DNA of 64,000 bases, from assembly GCF_011057645.1 (NCBI RefSeq), contig NZ_JAALGE010000003.1, forward strand, positions 1 through 64,000, given 5' to 3'. The translations under genes and the position numbers were made by a program. Source of the DNA: Marisediminicola senii (GTDB lineage Bacteria; Actinomycetota; Actinomycetes; Actinomycetales; Microbacteriaceae). Shown piece after piece: positions 45,282 through 56,774 of this stretch. The notes beneath the pieces are model-generated. The model was not told where the DNA came from and made no database searches. It saw nothing but the letters and a program-made list of their open reading frames with translations. Numbering within the stretch: position 1 is the stretch's first letter; the number at the start of each line of letters is the position of its first letter.

Positions 45282-46505
45282 GTGGCCGAGAGAACTGAAG
45301 TCGTATTCGTCGATGGGGTCAGAACCCCATTCGGGCGAGCTGGTGAGAAGGGGATGTACTGGCAGACCCGGGCAGACGACCTGGTCGTCAAGGCCATCAT
45401 CGGCATGCTCGAACGCAACCCGAACCTGCCCAAGGACCGCATCGACGACGTGGCGATCGCCGCAACCACGCAGACCGGTGACCAGGGGCTCACGCTCGGA
45501 CGCACGGCCGCGCTGCTCGCCGGACTGCCGCGCACGGTTCCCGGATACGCCATCGACCGCATGTGCGCCGGGGCGATGACCTCGGTCACCACCATCGCGG
45601 GCGGCATCGCGTTCGGCGCCTACGACATCGGCATCGCCGGCGGTGTCGAGCACATGGGACACCACCCGATGGGCTTCGGTGTCGACCCCAACCCCAGGTT
45701 CCAGGCCGAGAAGCTGGTCAGCGCCGACGCACTGAACATGGGCAACACGGCCGAGCGCATCCACGACCGCTTTCCGCTGCTCACCAAGGAGCGCGCCGAC
45801 CGGTTCGCCCTCGGCAGCCAGCGCAAGACCGCCGAGGCCTACCGCAACGGAAAGCTACAGCCCGACCTCATTCCCGTGGCGACCCGGAGCGAGTCGGGCT
45901 GGGGCCTCGCGACCGTCGACGAGGCTCCCCGCCCGGAGACGACCCTCGAGGGACTCGCGGGCCTGCGCACGCCGTTCCGGCCGCACGGCCGGGTCACCGC
46001 GGGTAATTCCTCAGGGCTGAACGACGGGGCGACGGCGAGCATCCTCGCCAGCGCCGACGCCGCCAGGGAGCTGGGCCTCACCACCAAGATGCGCATGGTG
46101 AGCTTCGCCTACGCGGGCGTCGAGCCGGAGATCATGGGCATCGGCCCGGTTCCGAGCACCGAGAAGGCCCTGCGCAAGGCGGGCCTCACGATTGACGACA
46201 TCGGACTCTTCGAACTGAACGAGGCGTTCGCCATCCAGGTGCTCTCGCTGCTCGACCACTTCGGCATCGACGATGAAGACCCCAGGGTGAACATGTGGGG
46301 CGGATCGATCGCCGTCGGGCACCCCCTCGCGTCATCGGGTGTTCGGCTCATGGTGCAGCTGGCCGCGCAGTTCGAAGAACACCCCGAGGTGCAGTACGGG
46401 CTCACCGCCATGTGCATCGGTCTCGGCCAGGGTGGCTCCGTCATCTGGGAGAACCCGCACTACACCGGCAAGAAGAAGAAGGCCTCCGGAAAGGGAGCGA
46501 AGTGA
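45282..46505 (+). CDS. fadA: Acetyl-CoA acyltransferase (thiolase, FadA type)
   Basis: Thiolytic cleavage of 3-ketoacyl-CoA in beta-oxidation. The protein is 407 aa. The nucleophile is Cys95 (DRMCAGAMTS), and later motifs are LFELNEAFAIQ, GHPLASSGVR and the second catalytic Cys in MCIGLGQGG. The C-terminus is Lys-rich (GKKKKASGKGAK). The GTG start has a GGAGG ribosome site. It is coupled to the multifunctional FadB gene, so together they encode the last steps of fatty-acid degradation. Confidence 0.94.
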   Translation: MAERTEVVFVDGVRTPFGRAGEKGMYWQTRADDLVVKAIIGMLERNPNLPKDRIDDVAIAATTQTGDQGLTLGRTAALLAGLPRTVPGYAIDRMCAGAMTSVTTIAGGIAFGAYDIGIAGGVEHMGHHPMGFGVDPNPRFQAEKLVSADALNMGNTAERIHDRFPLLTKERADRFALGSQRKTAEAYRNGKLQPDLIPVATRSESGWGLATVDEAPRPETTLEGLAGLRTPFRPHGRVTAGNSSGLNDGATASILASADAARELGLTTKMRMVSFAYAGVEPEIMGIGPVPSTEKALRKAGLTIDDIGLFELNEAFAIQVLSLLDHFGIDDEDPRVNMWGGSIAVGHPLASSGVRLMVQLAAQFEEHPEVQYGLTAMCIGLGQGGSVIWENPHYTGKKKKASGKGAK

Positions 46506-48640
46506 TGACGTCAGAGTTCGACGCGCTGCGCGCGATGTCCGATGACGAGGTCATCACCCACTCGTTCGTGCGGGACATCACGATGGGCAGCGGCAACGTG
46601 ATCGCCCTCATCACCCTCGACAACGGACGCGACCACACCCGACCCAACACCCTGGGGCCGCTGACGCTGCTCGAGCTCTCCGACGTGCTCGACGCGCAAC
46701 GTGCGCGCGCCGCCGCCGGCGAGATCCACGGTGTCGCGATCACCGGCAAGCCGTTCATCCTCGCGGCCGGCGCGGACCTCAGCAAGGTCAGCGCCATTCC
46801 GAGCCGGGCCATCGCCAAGCAGCTCGCCCAGCTCGGCCACGCCACCCTCGGCAAGCTGCACGACCTCGGCGTGCCGTCGTTCGTGTTCATCAACGGACTC
46901 GCGCTCGGCGGCGGCCTCGAGATCGGGCTCAACGCCGACTACCGGACCATCGATCGCGGTACGCCGGCGGTGGCGTTGCCGGAGGTCTTCCTCGGCATCA
47001 TCCCCGGATGGGGCGGCGCCTGGCTGCTGCCGAACCTCATCGGCATCGAGAACGCCCTGACGGTCATCATCGAGAACCCGCTCAAGAACAACCGCACCCT
47101 GAAGGGCGAGCAGGCATTCGAACTGGGCATCGCCGACGCGATCTTCGACTCCGCGAACTTTCTCGAGGATTCGCTCAGCTGGGCCGACGGCGTCATCTCG
47201 AAGCGCATCACCGTCAGGCGGCCGAATGAGCCGGGCAAGATCGAACGCGCGGTCAAGTGGGACGCCGGTGTCGCCATCGCGCGCCGCATGCTCGAGGGCC
47301 GGATCGGCACGGTCGCCAAATCGCCGTACGTCGCCCTCGACCTCATCAAGGCCGCGAAGAACACCGACCGGGCGACCGGGTTCGCCGCCGAAGACGACGC
47401 ACTGGCCGACCTCATCTCCGGCGACCAGTTCCAGGCCAGCATCTACAGCTTCAACCTCGTGCAGAAGCGTGCGAAGAAGCCTGCCGGCGCCCCGGACAAG
47501 AAGATCGCCAAGCCCGTCACCAAGGTCGGCGTCATCGGTGCCGGGCTCATGGCCAGCCAGTTCGCCCTGCTGTTCGTACGGCGCCTCAAGGTCCCGGTGG
47601 TCATCACCGACCTCGACCAGGCCCGCGTCGACAAGGGCGTCGCCTATATCCACGACGAGATCGGCGCGCTGCAGCAGAAGGGGCGCATCTCCCCCGACGA
47701 GTCGAACCGACTGCGTGCGCTGGTGACCGGCACCACGGACAAGGCCGACTTCGCCGACGCCGACTGGGTCATCGAGGCCGTCTTCGAGGAGCTCGGGGTC
47801 AAGCAGGAGGTGTTCGCCGAGATCGAGAAATACGTCTCCGACACCGCCGTGCTCGCGACCAACACGTCGTCGCTCTCCGTCGAACGCATCGGTGAGCGCC
47901 TGGCACACCCCGAGCGCCTCGTGGGCTTCCACTTCTTCAACCCGGTGGCGGTGATGCCGCTCATCGAGGTGGTGAAGGCCCCGTCGACGGATGACGCGAC
48001 GCTGAGCACCGCGATGGTGACCGCGGCTGCGCTCTACAAGAACGCGGTGATCACCAGTGACACCCCGGGGTTCGTCGTCAACCGCATCCTCGCGAAGCTC
48101 CTCGGCGAGGCGATGCACGCGGTCGACACCGGCACTCCGTTCGAGGTCGTGAACCAGGCGATCGATCCGTTCGGCCTCCCGATGTCACCGTTCGAGCTGC
48201 TCGAGCTGGTGGGGCTCAAGGTCGGCGCGCACGTTCTCGACACCCACCACGGGGCGTTTCCCGAGCGGTTCTTCGAGAGCCGGAACCTCCACGCGCTGGC
48301 CGAGCACGGCCAGCTGTTCGAGCGGGACAGCAAGGGCAAGATCAAGGGCTTCGACAAGAAGGCGGTCGCGATCGTGCGTCGCGGCCAGGTCGACAACGGC
48401 ACTCCGCTCACCGGCGAGCAGATCCTGCGCCGGGTCGAGGACGGCCTGGCCGACGAGATCCACCGCATGCTGGAGTCCGGCGTCGTGTCGTCTCCCGAGG
48501 ACATCGACCTGTGCCTGATCCTCGGCGCCGGCTGGCCGTTCCAGATGGGCGGGGCGACCCCCTACCTCGACCGGGTCGGGGCGTCGGAGCGCGTCTTCGG
48601 CGGCACGTTCCACGACCCGCGCATCCGCGGTATCGAGTGA
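46505..48640 (+). CDS. fadB: Multifunctional enoyl-CoA hydratase / 3-hydroxyacyl-CoA dehydrogenase (FadB/FadJ type)
   Basis: A fusion of two beta-oxidation activities, 711 aa. The crotonase domain is N-terminal (ITGKPFILAAGADLSKV, NGLALGGGLEIGLNADYRT, LPEVFLGIIPGWGGAWLLP). The NAD-dependent dehydrogenase starts near residue 335 (VGVIGAGLMASQFA) with the catalytic His in GFHFFNPVAVMPLIEVV and DTPGFVVNRIL. The ATG overlaps the thiolase stop by one base, with a GGAG site 7 nt upstream. Long perfect hairpin follows. Confidence 0.94.
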   Translation: MTSEFDALRAMSDDEVITHSFVRDITMGSGNVIALITLDNGRDHTRPNTLGPLTLLELSDVLDAQRARAAAGEIHGVAITGKPFILAAGADLSKVSAIPSRAIAKQLAQLGHATLGKLHDLGVPSFVFINGLALGGGLEIGLNADYRTIDRGTPAVALPEVFLGIIPGWGGAWLLPNLIGIENALTVIIENPLKNNRTLKGEQAFELGIADAIFDSANFLEDSLSWADGVISKRITVRRPNEPGKIERAVKWDAGVAIARRMLEGRIGTVAKSPYVALDLIKAAKNTDRATGFAAEDDALADLISGDQFQASIYSFNLVQKRAKKPAGAPDKKIAKPVTKVGVIGAGLMASQFALLFVRRLKVPVVITDLDQARVDKGVAYIHDEIGALQQKGRISPDESNRLRALVTGTTDKADFADADWVIEAVFEELGVKQEVFAEIEKYVSDTAVLATNTSSLSVERIGERLAHPERLVGFHFFNPVAVMPLIEVVKAPSTDDATLSTAMVTAAALYKNAVITSDTPGFVVNRILAKLLGEAMHAVDTGTPFEVVNQAIDPFGLPMSPFELLELVGLKVGAHVLDTHHGAFPERFFESRNLHALAEHGQLFERDSKGKIKGFDKKAVAIVRRGQVDNGTPLTGEQILRRVEDGLADEIHRMLESGVVSSPEDIDLCLILGAGWPFQMGGATPYLDRVGASERVFGGTFHDPRIRGIE

Positions 48641-48710
48641 CGCCATCGGGCTGGCCGCCCGCGGAGTGTGGCCAGCCCGTAGCGGCTGGCCCGTAGCAGA
48701 CATCCCGTGG

Positions 48711-48754
48711 CAGACAGAAGGCGCCGGACCCGAGGGTCCGGCGCCTTCTGTCTG
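48711..48754. terminator. Bidirectional terminator with 20-bp perfect stem
   Basis: Positions 48711-48730 pair perfectly with 48735-48754 around the tetraloop CGAG; the stem begins CAGACAGAAGGCGCC. It lies between the converging fadB and dxs genes and can stop both transcripts. Confidence 0.8.
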
Positions 48755-48763
48755 TGCCTGGCG

Positions 48764-50782
48764 TCAGTCGCCGTGCTTGTGCGCGCCGGTGTTGTGCGCG
48801 CCACTATTGTGGGCGCCGGTGTTCTGGGCATCGTGGGTCCCGGCGTCGTCGTGCACGCCGTGCTGCGGCCCACCGTCGTCAGGCAGCGGCCGGGCGACCG
48901 GGATCTTGCTGCCGAGCACCTGGTCGACCACGTCGCGGGCGATGCGCTGCGGGGTGAGTCCGACCTGCTCGAGGATCTCGGCGCGGGACCCGTGCTCGAG
49001 GAACTCGTCTGGCAGCCCCAGCTCGGTCACCGCGGTGTCGACCCCGGCGGCCCGGAGCTCCTGGCGAATGCGGGTACCGACTCCGCCGACCCGGATTCCG
49101 TCTTCGATCGAGATCACGAGGCGGTGGTCTGCGGCCAGTCCGATGAGGCTCTTCGGAACTGGAACAACCCATCGCGGGTCGACCACGGTGGATCCGATGC
49201 CCTGCGCGGCGAGGCGCTCTGCGACCTCGAGGCCCATCTCGGCCATCTGCCCGACCGTGACGATGAGCACGTCTCGGCGTTCGGATTCGAACAACACGTC
49301 GACGCCGTCGTCGAGGCGACGCACGGCGTCGATCTCGGTGCCGACGCTGCCCTTGGAATAGCGCACGACGGTGGGCGCGTCATCCACCGCGACTGCCTCG
49401 CCGAGCTCCTCCTTGAGGCGCGTCGCATCGCGCGGGGCACTCAGGCGGATATGCGGGATTACCTGCAGGATCGCGAGGTCCCACATGCCGTGGTGGCTCG
49501 GTCCGTCCGGGCCGGTCACGCCGGCGCGGTCGAGCACGAAGGTCACGCCCGCCTTGTGCAGCGCGACGTCCATCAGTACCTGGTCGAACGCGCGGTTGAT
49601 GAACGTGGCGTACAGGGCGACCACCGGGTGCAGCCCACCGAACGCCATTCCGGCGGCCGAGGTGACGGCGTGCTGCTCGGCGATGCCGACGTCGAGCACG
49701 CGGTCGGGGTACTTCTCCTGGAACTTGTGCAGTCCGGTCGGGCGCAACATGGCCGCGGTGATGCCCACGATACGGTCGTTCTTGTCGGCGAGGGCGACGA
49801 TCTCGTCGCTGAACACCGAGGTCCATGACGGCTTGTCGGGAGCGCCGATGGGCTCGCCCGTCTCCGGGTCGATCTGGCCCACGGCGTGGAACTGGTCGGC
49901 GAGGTCGGAGAGGGCCGGCTCGTACCCGCGGCCCTTCTGGGTGATGGCGTGCACGATGACGGGGGCGCCGTAGTTCTTGGCCTGCTCCATCGCCTCGGTG
50001 AGCGCGTCGATGTCGTGGCCGTGCACCGGTCCGATGTACTTGATGTCGAGGTTGGAGTACAGCGCCTCGTTGTTCGAGACCCGAGACAGGAAGCCGTGCA
50101 GGCCACCGCGGACGCCGCGGTAGATGGCCTGGCCCGGCTTGCCGAAGTTGTCGAACAACTGCTTGCTCGAGAGGTACAGGTCGCGGTACGAGCGCCGGGT
50201 GCGCACGGTGTTGAGGAAGCGCGCCATGCCGCCGATGGTGGGCGCGTAGGAACGCCCATTGTCGTTCACCACGATGATCAGCTTGCGACTGTTGTCGTCG
50301 CTGATGTTGTTCAGCGCTTCCCACGTCATGCCGCCGGTGAGGGCACCGTCTCCCACCACGGCGATGACGTGCCGGTCGTTCTGTCCGGTCATCGCGAACG
50401 AGCGCGAGATGCCGTCCGCCCACGACAGCGAGCTCGAGGCGTGCGAACTCTCGACGACGTCGTGCTCGGACTCGGAGCGCTGCGGATAACCGGCGAGACC
50501 ACCGCGTTCCCGTAGCAGCTCGAAATCCTGGCGACCCGTCAGCAGCTTGTGCACGTAGGACTGGTGACCGGTGTCGAACACGATCGGGTCTTTCGGGGAG
50601 TCGAAGACCCGGTGGATGGCCATGGTCAGTTCGACCACACCCAGGTTGGGACCCAGGTGTCCACCGGTCTTCGACACCTCCGTGATCAGGAAGCGCCTGA
50701 TCTCGGATGCCAGCTGTACGAGTTGCTCCGATGAGAGGGCGTCGAGGTCGCGCGGACCGCGGATGTTCTCAAGCAACGTCAT
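48764..50782 (-). CDS. dxs: 1-Deoxy-D-xylulose-5-phosphate synthase, with His-rich C-terminal repeats
   Basis: The first enzyme of the MEP isoprenoid pathway, a thiamine-diphosphate transketolase-like enzyme of 672 aa. The cofactor motif is VVGDGALTGGM with the following NDN, the family block is GHQSYVHKLLTGR, and the pyrimidine-binding part is VGIAEQHAVTSAAG. The last about 25 residues are an Asn/Gly/Ala/His tail with units such as NTGAH, encoded by 15-bp DNA repeats, absent from typical Dxs. The start at 50782 lies 7 nt after TAGACT; the TAG in that box is the acnA stop codon. Confidence 0.95.
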   Translation of the reverse strand: MTLLENIRGPRDLDALSSEQLVQLASEIRRFLITEVSKTGGHLGPNLGVVELTMAIHRVFDSPKDPIVFDTGHQSYVHKLLTGRQDFELLRERGGLAGYPQRSESEHDVVESSHASSSLSWADGISRSFAMTGQNDRHVIAVVGDGALTGGMTWEALNNISDDNSRKLIIVVNDNGRSYAPTIGGMARFLNTVRTRRSYRDLYLSSKQLFDNFGKPGQAIYRGVRGGLHGFLSRVSNNEALYSNLDIKYIGPVHGHDIDALTEAMEQAKNYGAPVIVHAITQKGRGYEPALSDLADQFHAVGQIDPETGEPIGAPDKPSWTSVFSDEIVALADKNDRIVGITAAMLRPTGLHKFQEKYPDRVLDVGIAEQHAVTSAAGMAFGGLHPVVALYATFINRAFDQVLMDVALHKAGVTFVLDRAGVTGPDGPSHHGMWDLAILQVIPHIRLSAPRDATRLKEELGEAVAVDDAPTVVRYSKGSVGTEIDAVRRLDDGVDVLFESERRDVLIVTVGQMAEMGLEVAERLAAQGIGSTVVDPRWVVPVPKSLIGLAADHRLVISIEDGIRVGGVGTRIRQELRAAGVDTAVTELGLPDEFLEHGSRAEILEQVGLTPQRIARDVVDQVLGSKIPVARPLPDDGGPQHGVHDDAGTHDAQNTGAHNSGAHNTGAHKHGD
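48779..48823 (-). repeat. Three 15-bp tandem repeats encoding NTGAH-type pentapeptides
   Basis: Units at 48779-48793, 48794-48808 and 48809-48823, with a degenerate fourth at 48824-48838. On the minus strand they encode NTGAH, NSGAH and NTGAH at the C-terminus of Dxs. Confidence 0.85.
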
Positions 50783-50792
50783 ACTCGCGAGT

Positions 50793-53657
<2,865 letters not shown>

Positions 53658-53716
53658 GACGTGAGTCTCCCTTTGACGTGTGCCAATCCTTGCCGCCGGA
53701 TTCGGGGCGTGCCACC

Positions 53717-53733
53717 AAGGCAAGCCTAAGTCT
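53717..53733. promoter_or_regulatory. Weak IdeR/DtxR-like sequence upstream of acnA
   Basis: AAGGCAAGCCTAAGTCT keeps the AGG..AGCCTAA half of the iron-box consensus but departs in the other half (about 13 of 19 positions allowing degenerate bases). Aconitase is an iron-dependent enzyme and is often under iron control in actinobacteria; the match here is too weak to be sure. Confidence 0.25.
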
Positions 53734-53763
53734 GGCAAGACTGGAGCTGGTCGGCCGAACAGC

Positions 53764-53793
53764 CGAAACTATCTTGATGTCAAGATAGTTTCG
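53764..53793. promoter_or_regulatory. 30-bp perfect palindrome upstream of acnA
   Basis: Two 14-bp arms, CGAAACTATCTTGA and TCAAGATAGTTTCG, flank a TG centre. The inner core TATCTTGA-N2-TCAAGATA resembles MarR-family operators. It lies 107 bp upstream of the acnA start in an otherwise G+C-rich intergenic region. The low G+C of the stem and lack of a T tract argue against a terminator. Confidence 0.6.
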
Positions 53794-53862
53794 CACATCA
53801 CGTGGTGTCGCGCGACCGCGGCGCGCGGGCAGCCGGGGCCTCGCTCCGCCGGGGTGTCGGCT

Positions 53863-54618
53863 CTAGGCGGGAGCAGTGCCTTCGGCGGTATCGCGCCGGT
53901 ACACGGACTGCACGAGCATCCAGGTGACCCAGACCAGCACGGCATAGAGCGGCACGCCGAGGATGAGCTTGGTCGCCGCGAGCAGCTCGACCTCCTGCGC
54001 CAGATAGAGAGGTACGGCTACGGCCAGGCGGAGCGCGAATAGCCCCGCCCACATCACGGTCGCGACCGTGAGCACGCGGCGTTTCGCGCGATCGCGGCGC
54101 CAGTCGAGTCCCTCGTTGCTCAGCACTCCGACGATCAGCCCGATGATCGGGTACCGCACGAGGAGGCTGACCAGCACCACCGTGAGCGAGATGACGTTCG
54201 TGATGATGCCCGGCAGGAAGTTGTCTTCTGCGTTGCCCGTCATCAGCGCGAGCACGGCAGAGACACCGACGCCCGCCACACCGGCGAACGCCTGCGTCAC
54301 CGGGGTGCGCGATACGAGGCGGATGACCACGAACACCACCGCGACCGCCACCGGGAACAGCACGGACGGCACCAGTTCGCCGGTGATCGTGTAGATGACG
54401 AGGAAGCCGAGCGCGGGCAGGATGGCCTCGACGAGGCCGCGGACTCCCCCGACTGCGGCCAGCAGCGACTTCGCGGTCGGCATCTCTCCTGGTGCGACCT
54501 GCCCCAGGCCCGAACCGCGCATCGCACCGGCGAAGGCGTCGCGCATGCTCGGCGCCGCGGCATCCACCTGGTCGTCTGACCGGTCAGGGTGCTGCGGGGC
54601 CCCCGGGGCGTCGGTCAC
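53863..54618 (-). CDS. DUF3159 membrane protein
   Basis: A 251-aa membrane protein with about five or six helices. A cytosolic N-terminus of about 50 residues leads to LLAAVGGVRGLVEAILPALGFLVIYTITG, typical of DUF3159. Other markers are TGNAEDNFLPGIITNVISL and LVRYPIIGLIVGVL. No activity is known. The GTG start overlaps the DUF3710 stop by 4 bp, giving the conserved trio dut-DUF3710-DUF3159. Confidence 0.9.
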   Translation of the reverse strand: MTDAPGAPQHPDRSDDQVDAAAPSMRDAFAGAMRGSGLGQVAPGEMPTAKSLLAAVGGVRGLVEAILPALGFLVIYTITGELVPSVLFPVAVAVVFVVIRLVSRTPVTQAFAGVAGVGVSAVLALMTGNAEDNFLPGIITNVISLTVVLVSLLVRYPIIGLIVGVLSNEGLDWRRDRAKRRVLTVATVMWAGLFALRLAVAVPLYLAQEVELLAATKLILGVPLYAVLVWVTWMLVQSVYRRDTAEGTAPA

Positions 54619-55265
54619 GGTGCGTCGGGGAGGGCCGCGGCCTTGACGGCCTTGGGCATCTGCAGGGGAATCAGGTCGCGGGGCGGCATCGGGGTCGATC
54701 CGCGCACGACAACCACGCTGCGGAACAGGTCGTCGATCTTCGCGGCGGCGTCGGCGTCGACCACGGCCTTGCCGGCGATCACCCCGCGAAGGAACCAGCG
54801 AGGGCCGTCGACGCCGATGAAGCGCGCGAGGCGGGTTGAGCTGTCACCGGACGGCGCGACCGTCGGGATCTCGGCGCGTAGTTCCGGCCCGAAGGTACCG
54901 TCGGCGGCCGTCGTGGTTCCGCCCTGCTTGCGGATCTGGTCGGCGATCTGCTGGCGGATCTCGTTCCATAACCCCGTCGAGCGGGGGGCGGCGAACGGCT
55001 GGAGCTGGAGGGTCGACTCGGCGTAGTCGAGGGCGATGGCGACGACGCGCTTGCTGCCCTCCTCCACCTCGAGGCGCAGGTGCAGTCCCTCGCGCGGCAG
55101 CACCTTGACACCGCCGAGGTCGATGTAGGGGCGAACCGCGTTCGCCTCGGTCTCGTCGAGCGGCCCCTCGATGTCGCGGTCGACGGGGGCGGACTTGGCG
55201 GTGTCGATGGCGTCGGCGCGATCCTGCTCGGATCCGTCGCGATCCACGGCAGAGATGTCGGTCAC
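54615..55265 (-). CDS. DUF3710 protein
   Basis: A 216-aa cytosolic protein. After a variable acidic N-terminus come the family blocks PYIDLGGVKVLPREGLHLRLEVEEG, STLQLQPFAAPRSTGLWNEIR and RFIGVDGPRWFLRGVIAGKA. It is one of the conserved actinobacterial proteins next to dut; function unknown. Overlaps of 4 bp with dut and DUF3159 show one translational unit. Confidence 0.9.
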   Translation of the reverse strand: MTDISAVDRDGSEQDRADAIDTAKSAPVDRDIEGPLDETEANAVRPYIDLGGVKVLPREGLHLRLEVEEGSKRVVAIALDYAESTLQLQPFAAPRSTGLWNEIRQQIADQIRKQGGTTTAADGTFGPELRAEIPTVAPSGDSSTRLARFIGVDGPRWFLRGVIAGKAVVDADAAAKIDDLFRSVVVVRGSTPMPPRDLIPLQMPKAVKAAALPDAP

Positions 55266-55735
55266 GGGTTGTCTCCTCGTTCTTCATGTCGGTATCCGGT
55301 CGAACCGAACCCCGACTCGCCACGCGGGCTGTCTGGGAGCGCCTTCGCCTCGACGAAGTGCACCGTCGTGACGGGCATCACCACGAGCTGGGCTATGCGG
55401 TCTCCGACTGCGACAGAATACGGCACCGAGCTATCGGTGTTGAGCAGTGTCACCCGAAGCTCGCCCCGGTAGCCGGCATCCACCGTCCCGGGGCTGTTCA
55501 CGATCGTGATGCCATGCCGGGATGCGAGCCCGCTACGCGGCACCACGAAGCCGACGTACCCGTTTGGCAGCGCGATCGACACCCCGGTGCCGATGGTGAC
55601 CCGCTCACCTGGCGCGAGCACGACCGCCTCCGCAGACGACAGGTCGGCGCCGGCGTCTCCCGGGTGGGAATAGGAGGGCATCGCCTGGGTGCCTGGGGCG
55701 CCGAGCGAGATCAGAACATCCACGTTTTCTGGCAC
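55262..55735 (-). CDS. dut: dUTP diphosphatase
   Basis: Hydrolyses dUTP to dUMP, keeping uracil out of DNA. The 157-aa trimeric enzyme has the five motifs: HPGDAGADLSS, PRSGLASRHG, NSPGTVDAGYRGELRV, GDRIAQLVV and the C-terminal RGESGFGSTG that closes the site. The start is the GTG at 55735, which lies 6 nt after a TACCCT -10 box and agrees with the family length. Confidence 0.95.
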   Translation of the reverse strand: MPENVDVLISLGAPGTQAMPSYSHPGDAGADLSSAEAVVLAPGERVTIGTGVSIALPNGYVGFVVPRSGLASRHGITIVNSPGTVDAGYRGELRVTLLNTDSSVPYSVAVGDRIAQLVVMPVTTVHFVEAKALPDSPRGESGFGSTGYRHEERGDNP

Positions 55736-55741
55736 GTGACG

Positions 55742-55747
55742 AGGGTA
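55742..55747 (-). promoter_or_regulatory. -10 box of leaderless promoter for dut
   Basis: TACCCT on the minus strand, 6 nt before the GTG at 55735. Confidence 0.5.
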
Positions 55748-55774
55748 GTGCAGGGAATCTGATCGAATAGGCAC

Positions 55775-56245
55775 ATGCAACAACCCGCGCCAGAGCCCCT
55801 TTACCGCGAACGCCTCTGGCCATCACTGGCCGTCGTGCTCCCCACCGTGCTGGTCATTCCGGCCAGCCTGCTGGTGTTCCTTCCCATCAACATCGCGGTC
55901 GGCTGGATCACCGCCGTCGTGTTCTTCGTCGGCATCAACACCCTGCTGATCGCGACCGCGCCCGTCATTATGGTCGACCGCACGCATCTCACGGCGGGCA
56001 GGGCGCGCCTTCCCCTCGAGCTCGCGGGTACTCCCACCGGATTCACGGGAGTGGATGCCACGGCGCAGCGTGGCCCGCAGCTCGATGCGCGCGCGTGGCT
56101 GGTGATCCGCGGCTGGATCGGTCCGGTCGTGAAGGTGCCGGTCACCGACGAGAGCGACCCCGCGCCGTACTGGCTCATCTCCACCCGGCGTCCGGCCGCC
56201 GTCGCCGACGCCATCGCGACAGCAAAAACCGCCGGCTCCCGATAG
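55775..56245 (+). CDS. DUF3093 membrane protein
   Basis: A 156-aa protein with two adjacent N-terminal membrane helices (about residues 15-65), then a soluble domain with the markers LELAGTPTGFTGVDATAQRGPQLDARAWLVIRGWI (split over residues 80-115) and YWLISTRRPAAVADAI. Unknown function; almost always beside dut in actinobacteria. A TCGAAT hexamer 6 nt before the ATG could be a leaderless promoter. Its stop codon lies in the loop of the terminator of the facing DUF4193 gene. Confidence 0.88.
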   Translation: MQQPAPEPLYRERLWPSLAVVLPTVLVIPASLLVFLPINIAVGWITAVVFFVGINTLLIATAPVIMVDRTHLTAGRARLPLELAGTPTGFTGVDATAQRGPQLDARAWLVIRGWIGPVVKVPVTDESDPAPYWLISTRRPAAVADAIATAKTAGSR

Positions 56246-56256
56246 GGAACCGGCGG
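56229..56256 (-). terminator. Terminator of the DUF4193 gene, overlapping the DUF3093 stop codon
   Basis: CCGCCGG-TCCC pairs with GGGA-CCGGCGG, with one mismatch, around loop GATA. On the minus strand it is followed by TTTTT, so it is a good intrinsic terminator for DUF4193. The DUF3093 stop TAG (56243-56245) lies in its loop. Confidence 0.75.
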
Positions 56257-56279
56257 CGTCGTACCGGCGTGCTGGCGCT

Positions 56280-56573
56280 CTACGCGGCGCACTCCATGCA
56301 GATTGCCCCGAGCTTCTCGGTGTGGTCGATCTGCGAACGGTGCTTCACCAGGAAGCAGCTCACGCAGGTGAATTCGTCGGCCTGCGGGGGAAGCACGACG
56401 ACATCGAGGTCGAGGTCGGAGAGGTCGGCGCCGGGGAGTTCGAATCCACCGGGGTTGTCGGAGTCATCGACGTCGACAACACCCGACATCTTGTCCGGAA
56501 CGCGCTCCTTCAGTGCCTCGATCGACTCGGAATCATCGTCGGTCTTGCGGGGGGCGTCATAGTCGGTTGCCAT
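56280..56573 (-). CDS. DUF4193 protein (zinc-ribbon-like)
   Basis: A 97-aa acidic protein. The C-terminal third has two Cys pairs, CVSC and CMEC, around FLVKHRSQ, a probable zinc site. The N-terminus MATDYDAPRKTDDD is the family start. It is conserved and often highly expressed in actinobacteria, but unstudied. The start has an AGG-rich ribosome site. Confidence 0.92.
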   Translation of the reverse strand: MATDYDAPRKTDDDSESIEALKERVPDKMSGVVDVDDSDNPGGFELPGADLSDLDLDVVVLPPQADEFTCVSCFLVKHRSQIDHTEKLGAICMECAA

Positions 56574-56774
56574 GCCTGTCCAGTCCTGTTCAGCGGGTTG
56601 TTATTCAAAAGGCGGCCACAGTTTGCATGAATTGATGGGGAATAGCAAACCGTCGCGCGGTGCCCTCGTGGGCGCCTCGCAGTCAACTTGCGGCGCGCCC
56701 GCTCTATTCCCCACGGACCCCTCCAGGACGTGACAATCTAGGGGCACTCGATATACCCCGAAAGGTCATTTCGC

